From NCBI GenBank assembly GCA_964496245.1, contig CAZBZG010000298.1:1-5657 (forward strand): DNA of 5,657 nucleotides. Reading direction: 5' to 3'. Shown here one piece after another: positions 1-5,603 of the stretch. The stretch comes from CAZBZG01 sp964496245 (GTDB taxonomy: Bacteria; Planctomycetota; SZUA-567). The position numbers and the translations under genes were made by a program. Under the pieces are notes generated by a model, which saw only the letters and a list, made by a program, of their open reading frames with translations, ran no database searches and was not told the origin of the DNA. Position 1 is the stretch's first letter. Each line of letters begins with the position of its first letter.

Positions 1-55
1 GGCACTCCTGCCTGTGCAGCGCCTCAGGGAATCCGCCCCAGGCAAGAGTGCCTGG
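1..55. repeat. Overlapping inverted repeats inside the FAD oxidoreductase fragment
   Basis: Positions 38-44 (CCAGGCA) and 49-55 (TGCCTGG) are a perfect 7-bp inverted repeat around AGAG. The right part of this hairpin can instead pair with the window edge: 1-14 (GGCACTCCTGCCTG) and 39-52 (CAGGCAAGAGTGCC) are complementary at 13 of 14 positions, with a 24-base loop. The two pairings exclude each other. They lie where the oxidoreductase similarity becomes poor. No function is evident. Confidence 0.5.
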
Positions 56-282
56 ACTACATAGTGCTCCGTGTGCCATGTGTGACCCGGATCCGCGGGT
101 TTTTGAGCCAGGCCCAGATACGCGCCTTCTTCCTCGCGCCGTGCGCGCAGGCGGTCGGTGTCGACCGCGTGCACGTCGATGCCGTAGGCGTTGCGGCAGA
201 TCTCGTCCGGGAAGCTGCGCCGGGCCAGGCAGTCCTCGGCGGTTACGATGACGTCGTCCAAGATCCGCCCAGGTCCTCCGGG
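1..282 (-). pseudogene. Fragment of an FAD-dependent oxidoreductase (PF12831-like), cut off by the left window edge
   Basis: Read on the - strand from 282 to 1, the frame is open for 94 codons and has no ATG; an in-frame TGA lies at 285-283. The stretch RILDDVIVTAED, then FPDEICRNAYGIDVHAVDT and a later LLPGADSL, matches the order seen in the middle to C-terminal part of FAD-dependent oxidoreductases common in Lentisphaerota and Kiritimatiellota (family form roughly 'RRVLGDYVITEDD...FPDEICRNAYGIDVH...PGxSHGIPYRxLLPKGVDNLLVAGR'). The N-terminal GxGxxG FAD-binding part is absent, and the TGA stands where the upstream part should continue. Similarity worsens to the left: the expected PGESHGIPYR reads PGHTWHTEHYVVQ, and LLVAGR reads LRRCTGR, which suggests decay. 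It is therefore probably a relic. A gene with a sequencing error near 283 is the alternative. Family membership is recognised from memory of conserved motifs and was not searched. Confidence 0.62.
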
Positions 283-346
283 TCAGACGGATAGGGTCGC
301 GCTTTCCTGCAACCATACCCCAGAGCCTGCGTGCAATCTCGCAAAG

Positions 347-374
347 ATCCGCTCTTTTCCTGGAGAAATCCGCT
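347..374 (+). promoter_or_regulatory. Direct repeats ATCCGCT, 21 bp apart, candidate AraC-type operator
   Basis: ATCCGCT occurs at 347-353 and again at 368-374, a centre-to-centre distance of 21 bp, or two helical turns. The promoter-proximal copy lies where the -35 hexamer of the TATAAT at 395-400 would be expected (about 372-377), and no TTGACA-like box is there. AraC-family activators typically bind direct half-sites about 21 bp apart next to or over the -35 box. The next gene encodes an AraC-family protein, so autoregulation is inferred. A second motif, TTTCCTG, recurs at 303-309, 356-362 and 387-393. Nothing demonstrates binding. Confidence 0.4.
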
Positions 375-394
375 GGGCTTCCACTTTTTCCTGC

Positions 395-400
395 TATAAT
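395..400 (+). promoter_or_regulatory. Consensus -10 box TATAAT of the regulator gene
   Basis: A perfect TATAAT ends 14 bases before the ATG at 415. In this GC-rich setting a chance match in this place is unlikely. No recognisable -35 hexamer sits 16-18 bp upstream, so the promoter probably depends on an activator. A start site about 7 bases past the box (near 407) would leave only about 8 untranslated bases, and none of them forms a Shine-Dalgarno, so the mRNA is probably nearly leaderless. Confidence 0.6.
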
Positions 401-414
401 GTCCGCAGACGATC

Positions 415-1218
415 ATGGCAACCGGGACACGCAACCCCAATGCGGACAGAATCCTGCGCCTCGTGCGCCAGGGCAGCCGGGCGCTCGGCCTGCGCCTCTG
501 CTTCCACGACCGGCTCGGGCGCAGCGGCCTGCCGCAGAGCTGGCGCATCCACGCCATGCCTCCGTGCATGGAGCGCAAGCCGAAGGGCGGGGATCGTACC
601 TGCATCGCATTCGACGGGAACGAGGTCCCCCGCGCGCTCACCGGCCGTTCCGAAGGGCGGATCCACACCTGCCCGTTTGGGTTCACCGAAATCGCCGTGC
701 CGGTCTTCTGCAGCGGACAGTTCGCCGGCGTGCTCTTCGCCGGGCCCTGCTGGATGGAGAAGAAGGAACCGCCGCACCCGCAGCTCGTCCGTCCGCCGGG
801 CATGGGGTGGCTCGAGGACCGGCGCATTCTGCTCAAGGCGCTCGCCACCGAACTCGGCGAGCTGCTCCTCGGCGAAGTCGCCCATGTCCCGGCCGACCGC
901 CGCCGTCAGGCTCTCGGCTTCCTCATGGAGACCATGGAGCAGCCCGTCACGCTCGCCGATCTGGCCGAGGCGCTCTCGCTCTCTGTGTCGCGCACCGGTC
1001 ATGTCGTGCGCGAACTCTTTGGCGCGACCTTCCCGGAACTCGTCACGTCGGTGAAGCTTCGCGAAGGCGCCCGTTTCCTCTCGAGCACGGATCATCCGAT
1101 CGGCGAAGTCGCGGCCATGGTGGGCTACAAGGACCAGAACTACTTCTCCCGCCTCTTCCGCCGTCAGTTCGGACTCTCGCCCCGCTCCTTTCGCAGACGG
1201 TATCCGGCCGACGTGTAG
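415..1218 (+). CDS. PocR-type sensory domain fused to an AraC-family DNA-binding domain, transcriptional regulator
   Basis: The product has 267 residues. Residues about 11-155 resemble the PocR ligand-binding domain: Cys51, Cys63 and Asp67 (TCIAFDG), then Cys86 in TCPFGFTEIAVPVF and the small-residue strand GQFAGVLFAG (101-110). Residues about 176-263 form the double helix-turn-helix of AraC regulators. Its first recognition unit is LADLAEALSLSVSRTGHVVRE, near 180-200, and its second is IGEVAAMVGYKDQNYFSRLF (229-248), ending in the family signature FGLSPRSFRRRY. It has no membrane segment or signal peptide and should act as a cytoplasmic one-component activator. ATG 415 is the first possible start, because an in-frame TAA (397-399) lies inside the TATAAT box. 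There is no Shine-Dalgarno, and the transcript may be nearly leaderless. Named PocR proteins sense propanediol. Here the neighbours are sugar-degrading genes, so a carbohydrate breakdown product is the more likely ligand, which is an inference. The function class is secure; the ligand is unknown. Confidence 0.9.
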   Translation: MATGTRNPNADRILRLVRQGSRALGLRLCFHDRLGRSGLPQSWRIHAMPPCMERKPKGGDRTCIAFDGNEVPRALTGRSEGRIHTCPFGFTEIAVPVFCSGQFAGVLFAGPCWMEKKEPPHPQLVRPPGMGWLEDRRILLKALATELGELLLGEVAHVPADRRRQALGFLMETMEQPVTLADLAEALSLSVSRTGHVVRELFGATFPELVTSVKLREGARFLSSTDHPIGEVAAMVGYKDQNYFSRLFRRQFGLSPRSFRRRYPADV

Positions 1219-1247
1219 CGAGCCTTGCCTGCGACACCACGAAACGC

Positions 1248-1275
1248 TTGACAATCTGCGGCGCTTGGTTCGAAT
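1248..1275 (+). promoter_or_regulatory. Sigma70-like promoter of the Gfo/Idh/MocA gene
   Basis: A perfect TTGACA (1248-1253) is followed after 16 bases by TCGAAT (1270-1275), which matches TATAAT at four of six positions. Transcription would begin near 1282 and leave a leader of about 73 bases. The -35 box is part of the 10-mer ACGCTTGACA (1244-1253), which recurs exactly upstream of the lyase gene at 3205-3214. The promoter lies in the 136-base gap after the regulator stop, so the oxidoreductase can be transcribed independently of the regulator. Confidence 0.5.
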
Positions 1276-1283
1276 GGGGAGGC

Positions 1284-1325
1284 GAACCGGCCGCAGCAGC
1301 CGTGCCGTGCGGCTGCCGCCGGCTC
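1284..1325 (+). promoter_or_regulatory. GC-rich stem-loop in the leader of the Gfo/Idh/MocA gene
   Basis: GCAGCCG (1296-1302) pairs perfectly with CGGCTGC (1310-1316) around a 7-base loop. Beyond a small bulge, CCGGC (1287-1291) pairs with GCCGG (1318-1322), and two further pairs are possible at the base. The structure begins almost at the predicted transcription start, with the ribosome binding site left free 18 bases downstream. It could stabilise the 5' end of the mRNA. No T-run follows, so it is a poor candidate for an intrinsic terminator of the regulator gene. Confidence 0.4.
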
Positions 1326-1354
1326 CCACAGCAGATGGCAAGAAGGGACTTCGC

Positions 1355-2380
1355 ATGAAGAAGCTGAAGACCGGCATGATCGGCGTGGCAGGATTCGGCA
1401 GCGCGCGCCGAAACCTCATGCGCAAGACCGGGCTGTTCGATCTCGTTGCCGGCTACGACATCCGCGAGCAGGCCTGCAAGCAGTTCGCCGAGGCCGAAGA
1501 CGCAGAGGTAGCCGACAGCTACGAAGCCCTGCTCGAGGTGCCCGGACTCGACGTCATGGTCATCTCGACAGGCGCCAAATTCCACGCCGAGCAAACCCTG
1601 GCGGCCTTGGACAAGGGCCTGCACGTCTTCGTGGAGAAGCCCCTGTGCTCCACACCCGAGGAGATGCACGCGCTTATCGAGGCGCAGAAGCGTACCGGCC
1701 TCGTGGTGGGCGTGGGACACACCGATCATTCGAGTTGCGCCGTTTCCCTTCGTTTCAAGGAGATGATCGATTCGGGAGCGTTGGGCACCATCGCGACCTT
1801 CGAGAAGACCACCGCCCACAGCGGGGGGCTCAAGCAAAAGGCGGACGAATGGCGGTCCGATCCCAAGAAGAATCCGGGCGGCATGCTCTTCCAGTGCGGA
1901 GTGCACGGACTCCACGAGCTCATGTTCTACTTCGGCCCCATCAAGAGTGTCTCGGCCCGCATGCGATACGACGTGCATACCACGCCCACGGCCGACACGG
2001 CCCACTGCCATCTCGCATTCGAATCCGGCCTCATCGGTTCGCTGAACGCGTACCATGTCACGCCGTACCGGCACACCTTCTCCATCTTCGGCACCCGAAC
2101 GAACCTCTACCGGGAGGATACCTATACCGAAGAGGGCACGCTCATCTACACCCAGACCACGCACATGGACGGCGAACCCGAACCCAAGGTGCCTCTGCAG
2201 ATCGAAGACGCCCAGAGCAGCAAGGCCAACACGGGCAACCTCGAGAGCTTCTACAAGGCCGTGACCGGCAAGGGAACGCCCTACCCCTCGCTGATCGACG
2301 GAGCGCGCGCGGTCAACGCGGTGTTCGCCGCTGAAACAAGCGCCAAGACAGGCAAACCCGTGGAGATTCCGCAGCTCTGA
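1355..2380 (+). CDS. Gfo/Idh/MocA family NAD(P)-dependent oxidoreductase
   Basis: The product has 341 residues, the usual family length. The N-terminal Rossmann fold opens with GMIGVAGFGSAR (7-18), which carries the glycine-rich dinucleotide loop. Then come the cofactor acid in YDIRE, VMVISTGAKFHAEQTLAALDKG and the hallmark VEKPLC (93-98), whose EKP lysine contacts cofactor and substrate. The C-terminal alpha/beta substrate domain contains GGMLFQCGVHGLHELMFYFG (175-194), with the conserved His184; the position often held by Asp is Gln180, a variant seen in some subfamilies. Members oxidise or reduce sugars, inositols and amino-sugars, and the substrate cannot be read from the sequence. There is no signal peptide (Tat-exported relatives have one), so the enzyme is cytoplasmic. 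ATG 1355 is preceded by AAGGGA (1343-1348), 6 bases away. In-frame upstream starts (TTG 1265, ATG 1274) would overlap the promoter and add a non-family Arg-rich tail. It probably feeds products of the linked lyase into central metabolism (inference). Confidence 0.92.
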   Translation: MKKLKTGMIGVAGFGSARRNLMRKTGLFDLVAGYDIREQACKQFAEAEDAEVADSYEALLEVPGLDVMVISTGAKFHAEQTLAALDKGLHVFVEKPLCSTPEEMHALIEAQKRTGLVVGVGHTDHSSCAVSLRFKEMIDSGALGTIATFEKTTAHSGGLKQKADEWRSDPKKNPGGMLFQCGVHGLHELMFYFGPIKSVSARMRYDVHTTPTADTAHCHLAFESGLIGSLNAYHVTPYRHTFSIFGTRTNLYREDTYTEEGTLIYTQTTHMDGEPEPKVPLQIEDAQSSKANTGNLESFYKAVTGKGTPYPSLIDGARAVNAVFAAETSAKTGKPVEIPQL

Positions 2381-2438
2381 ACTCGAGAACGATGTCGCCC
2401 GGGCTGCCGTCTCTGACCTCGCACAGCAAAGGCCATTC

Positions 2439-2971
2439 ATGTCGCTCCCCCTCTTTCCGGCTCCGCAGCACATTGAGCTGGATTCCGCCACGGCCGCCGC
2501 ACGGCTCGAACCGCGAGAGCTTCTCTGCCACCCGTCTCAGCACGAGCGCGTGCAGGCCTTCCTGGCTGCGATGCAAAAACAGCTGCGAGCGTCGGCGCCT
2601 TCCTCCAGCGCTTCCCCACAGGGCACGCCTCACGTGGCGGAGGCAGCGCCACCTGCCCGCGTTTCTGGAGCTGGCCGGAGACAGCGGACGCGCGGCTGGC
2701 CGAGAAGGGGCTGGTCGCTGCAAGCCAGCCCCGGCGCGTACGCCTCCAGGTGGGCGGGTTCGCCCAACTCGCGTTCACGCGCTTGCGCCTGGAGACACTG
2801 GAGGGCACGCGTCTGCCGCAGGCCGTGCTCGACGTCGGCGGCGAAGTGCGCGATCCCGAACACCTGCTCGCCTTTGATCGGCGATTCGCCTCCTTCAATC
2901 GCGTCGATCTGATGTCGAACTGGCTGAGTCTGGAGCCCCTGCCCGAAACCTACGTGATCGTTTCGTTCTAA
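2439..2971 (+). pseudogene. Frameshifted or internally deleted gene behind the oxidoreductase, possibly a glycosidase remnant
   Basis: An ATG at 2439, with AAAGG 6 bases upstream and only 58 bases after the oxidoreductase stop, begins MSLPLFPAPQHIELDSATA, followed by ERVQAFLAAMQKQLRA. This opening resembles the short N-terminal domain of GH20-type hexosaminidases ('FPxPQ' start), but the match is weak. The end of the gene is in another frame, which is open from 2477 to the TAA at 2969-2971. That frame reads RVRLQVGGFAQLAFTRLRLE, a beta-strand-like run, and finishes NRVDLMSNWLSLEPLPETYV and so on, with good codon use. I do not recognise this tail. Neither frame covers the whole region, no start suits the second frame before GTG 2750, and any catalytic core is missing. 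I infer a frameshift plus probable internal deletion. Alternatives are a sequencing error or a separate small gene from 2750 to 2971 with no ribosome binding site. Confidence 0.45.
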
Positions 2972-3199
2972 GGACAGCCCATCGCAAGTAGGTGTGCGCG
3001 TGGAGCTCGCACAAAAGCTCCAGCGCCACGCCCGGGTCGCGCGCCGGTGCAGGTACGCGACCAGGTCCCAGCCGCACGGGTAGAGGTCGTTGGCCACGTC
3101 CGTGAAGTGCAGGTTCTCGTTGCACCGGACCACGGGGACGTCGACCGCGTCCAGCAGCGGCTGGATGCGGTTGGGCCAGATGCCGATGAGAACGAGCCC
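2967..3199 (-). pseudogene. Frameshifted fragment resembling the ligand-binding domain of a LacI-family regulator
   Basis: On the - strand, from about 3199 to 3040, the frame reads LVLIGIWPNRIQPLLDAVDV, then PVVRCNENLHFTDVANDLYP and CGWDLVAYLHRR. This follows the LacI pattern 'gvIlig...p.ll..l.iPvV.vn....V..D...aG..la.yL...G'. A shift of one frame near 3038-3043 then continues as DPGVALELLCELHAHTYLRW, like the next LacI strand 'rrIalL.e....T..R'. The DNA-binding N-terminus and the C-terminal half are both missing. No start codon or ribosome binding site fits. The fragment's end touches the tail of the + strand remnant, so two decayed genes converge here. LacI regulators are common next to polysaccharide-use genes, so it may once have controlled the adjoining lyase. 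Identification is by pattern only and is moderate to low in certainty. Confidence 0.42.
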
Positions 3200-3204
3200 T
3201 GCGC

Positions 3205-3239
3205 ACGCTTGACACCGCGCGTTACGGTGGCATGCTAAC
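3205..3239 (+). promoter_or_regulatory. Probable promoter of the lyase gene (TTGACA box)
   Basis: TTGACA lies at 3209-3214 within ACGCTTGACA, the same 10-mer as upstream of the oxidoreductase gene. The -10 region is poor: CATGCT (3231-3236, spacing 16) or GCTAAC (3234-3239, spacing 19), each matching three of six consensus positions. A strong -35 with a weak -10 suggests a regulated promoter. Transcription would start near 3243-3246, giving a leader of about 26-29 bases. Confidence 0.4.
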
Positions 3240-3271
3240 CGGGATGCGTAGGGACTTCAGGAGACGCAGAC

Positions 3272-5428
3272 ATGACGAACCGCTATGAGGCAAACACCGC
3301 CTTCGGCTGGCCGAATACGTTCGACCCGTACGACAAGGGGTTGGCCATCGAGGACGTCTGGCCCAGCCTCTACATCGGGGCCGCGCGGGTCCCGGAGCTG
3401 GCGCGCAAGGCCGGGGCGCTCCCGTGGGCCAAAGCGGCGGTCGACCAGTGGAAGCGCGAGGCCGACAGCGTGCTCGCAGAGTCCCCTGCTTTCGTGCCGG
3501 GCAGGACCAGCGGGCGCGGCTACTTCGACGAGAATTTCCAGCACCTCCGTTTCGATCCGTTTCAGAGCGAGACAGTCGCCAGCCCCTATGCGGCCAAGGT
3601 CCGGCCGCACGACGAAGAGACCCTCGCGTCCTGGCGGCTCTACAGCCACGAACGCCTGCGCCGGCTCATGAGCAGCCTGGCGTTTCTCCATCATCTCACC
3701 GGCGACGAACGTTACAGCCAGTGGGTCTGGCAGGGCCTGCGCTCGGCAGCGCTCGAGCTCTACGCGCCGGAGAACCGGCCCGCAGACGGCGGGCGCTTCT
3801 CGGTCGTCTACGGCGGGCTCTACGAGGCGCAGTCCGCGCTCCAGCTCGTGCAGACCCTGGCGCTCGTGGCTGACGCGCCGGGCGCGGATGCGGCCGTTCG
3901 CGAAGCGCTCGAGGCAAACGCCCTCACGCCGATCGGCGAAGCGCTCAGCGGCTGGATGAAGCTCATGGACGCGCACAACATGACCTGCTGGTCCATGGCC
4001 GCGCTGGGCGCGTTGGGGACGCTTCTCGGCCGCGACGACTGGCGGACCGAGGCGCTCCAGGCCGAGCGGAACGGACTGGGGACCCTGCTGGAAAGGGGCT
4101 TTCCCCGTTCGGAAACGGACAACCAACCCGACGGCTTCTGGTTCGAGACCTCCACGTTCTACAACTTCTACGCCTGCATCCCGCTGATCGCGCTCTACGA
4201 CCTGGGTCGGGAGCACGGCGTGGTCACCCCCGACATGCGCGAGCGTTTCGAGAGCATGTTCGCCGGCCCGCTCCATCTGGTCGACGAACACCTGCGCTTC
4301 GTCACCATCGGCGACCGTCTCTGCGCGGGCTACTACTCGATCGCGCAGATGCGGCACTTCTACGAATACGCCGCCGGCCAGGTGGATGAAGGGCGCTACG
4401 GCCCGGTGTTGGCCCTGCTCTACGAGAAGAGCGGTGCGCCGCGCAATTCCCTGAGCGCGCTCGCCTACGGTCCGGACGAACTCCCGCCCGCATGCGAGGC
4501 GCCCCGCCAGAGCGCCCGGCTCAGCGCTGCGCGACTGACCGTTTTCCGCAAGCCAACCGAACGCGGTCAGATCACGCTCTGGTTTCTCGTGGGCGAAGAG
4601 AACCACAGCGGACAGGGCCACCACCACCACGACAAGCTCTCGATTTCCCTCCACGCATTCGGCGAGGTGATCGCCTCCGACCCCGGCCTGCCCCACAAGC
4701 ACCGGTTCCTGTCGAGCACGTTCCTCCACAACACGCTCCTGCTCGATGAACGGTCCCAAGGCACCTTCGAATGCCTGGAGTTCGCGGCCGACCTCGAGGC
4801 GGACATCCCGTGGGCGTACGGCCGCAGCCGCGGGAACCGCGACGGCGCGCGCGGCAAGTTCTTCGAAGGACTCGTGAAACGCGGGCACGACGTGGAGGCC
4901 GGCGTGTACGACGACGCCGTGCTGGAGCGGATGGTCTTCTTCGATGCGCCGTTCATCGCCGTATCCGACCGGTTCGACTGTCCGACCGACCACCGGCTCG
5001 GCTTCGTCTTCCACGCCAACGGCAGCCTGATCGTGGACGCCGACCCGGCTCCCGCTGCGTCGACGCTCGACCTTCCGCCCCTGCCCGACCGGGAGCCCCT
5101 CGATCACTTCTTCGAACGCACGCGCACGGAGCCGCTCCAGCGGATCGTGGCCGACTGGCGCGTGCGCGCGGACGTATGGCTGCGCATGGTCACGGTCTGC
5201 GAAGAGCCTTTCGAGGCCATCTGGGGGCGGACCACGGGCAATCCCCGTCCGGCCACGCGCGGCACCGTCTTCCTGCGCACGCCCGGACGCGCCGTGCGCT
5301 ACGCAACGGTCTTCGAGCTCCACGCGGGCACGCCGCAGCTCGAGACGGTGACCTTCGAACCGAACGGCCTCTGCGCACACATGCGGAAGGACGCGGATCG
5401 CAGGTACACGAGCCAGAAGATCGGCTGA
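3272..5428 (+). CDS. Heparinase II/III-like polysaccharide lyase, apparently cytoplasmic
   Basis: The product has 718 residues. An alpha-helical toroid domain (about 30-400) precedes a beta-sandwich domain (about 410-718), the layout of heparinase II/III and related alginate or oligouronide lyases. Family marks are DAHNMTCWSMAALGALGTLL (233-252), DGFWFETSTFYNFYA (287-301), GHHHHDKLSISLHAFGEVIA (449-468) followed by SDPG, and HNTLLLDERSQ (486-496). By position, Asn236, Tyr297 or Tyr300 and a His of the 450-453 run could be the Asn/Tyr/His catalytic set known from heparinase III. Such enzymes cleave uronate-containing chains by beta-elimination, and the polymer here is unknown. The first residues (MTNRYEANTAFGWPNTF) form no signal peptide. 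An in-frame TAA at 3236-3238 excludes a longer start, and AGGAG (3259-3263) is 8 bases before ATG 3272. Cytoplasmic action on imported oligosaccharides is inferred. It stands alone behind its own promoter. His residues expected in the first two motifs of close relatives appear to be Ser241 and Asn298. Confidence 0.85.
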   Translation: MTNRYEANTAFGWPNTFDPYDKGLAIEDVWPSLYIGAARVPELARKAGALPWAKAAVDQWKREADSVLAESPAFVPGRTSGRGYFDENFQHLRFDPFQSETVASPYAAKVRPHDEETLASWRLYSHERLRRLMSSLAFLHHLTGDERYSQWVWQGLRSAALELYAPENRPADGGRFSVVYGGLYEAQSALQLVQTLALVADAPGADAAVREALEANALTPIGEALSGWMKLMDAHNMTCWSMAALGALGTLLGRDDWRTEALQAERNGLGTLLERGFPRSETDNQPDGFWFETSTFYNFYACIPLIALYDLGREHGVVTPDMRERFESMFAGPLHLVDEHLRFVTIGDRLCAGYYSIAQMRHFYEYAAGQVDEGRYGPVLALLYEKSGAPRNSLSALAYGPDELPPACEAPRQSARLSAARLTVFRKPTERGQITLWFLVGEENHSGQGHHHHDKLSISLHAFGEVIASDPGLPHKHRFLSSTFLHNTLLLDERSQGTFECLEFAADLEADIPWAYGRSRGNRDGARGKFFEGLVKRGHDVEAGVYDDAVLERMVFFDAPFIAVSDRFDCPTDHRLGFVFHANGSLIVDADPAPAASTLDLPPLPDREPLDHFFERTRTEPLQRIVADWRVRADVWLRMVTVCEEPFEAIWGRTTGNPRPATRGTVFLRTPGRAVRYATVFELHAGTPQLETVTFEPNGLCAHMRKDADRRYTSQKIG

Positions 5429-5603
5429 CCGGCCCGCGCTTGCCTGGGTCGCCCCCCGGGAGGTGTCGCTCAGCAGGGCCGCCGGGTCTTGGGGAGGCGC
5501 AGCCCCTCTGGCAAGCGGACCCGCGTTGGCAACATACGCGACCGCGGGACGGAGTGGCCCGGGAAGGGCCGCTAGAAGCCGTGCTGATTGAGGAAGCTGT
5601 GCC
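5429..5603. other. Non-coding stretch after the lyase gene with two hairpins, no gene recognised
   Basis: I see no recognisable protein in six frames here. At 5483-5488 and 5518-5523, CGGGTC and GACCCG are complementary. Inside them GGGGAGGC (5491-5498) folds with GCCCCTC (5502-5508) around GCA with one bulged A. A second hairpin is GGCCC (5556-5560) with GGGCC (5566-5570). Neither is followed by a T-run, so a role as terminator of the lyase transcript is possible but not well supported. Confidence 0.35.

Noticed and set aside
1265..1354. A longer start for the oxidoreductase at TTG 1265 or ATG 1274
   Set aside because: It would overlap the -10 box, has no ribosome binding site and adds an Arg-rich extension not seen in the family. 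ATG 1355 has AAGGGA 6 bases upstream.
394..1425. Long open frames on both strands over the regulator (- strand 394-1425, + strand 191-1054 and 399-1358)
   Set aside because: All are Arg/Pro/Ala-rich shadows. Only the frame 415-1218 has PocR and AraC motifs.
1043..2491. A 482-codon open frame on the - strand
   Set aside because: It is antisense to the oxidoreductase gene, with low-complexity composition and no family motif.
2630..3133. A 167-codon - strand open frame with an ATG at 3133
   Set aside because: Only its first part matches the LacI-like relic. The rest is antisense to the + strand tail and rich in Gln and His. It is not a single gene.
3257..5380. A 707-codon open frame on the - strand opposite the lyase gene
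   Set aside because: It mirrors the lyase over nearly its whole length and reads as Arg/Val/Glu/Gly-rich sequence typical of antisense frames in GC-rich genes. The + strand has clear family motifs, a ribosome binding site and a promoter.
5429..5603. A small gene or tRNA after the lyase gene
   Set aside because: No cloverleaf could be drawn, and the open frames have no start with a ribosome binding site and no recognisable motif.
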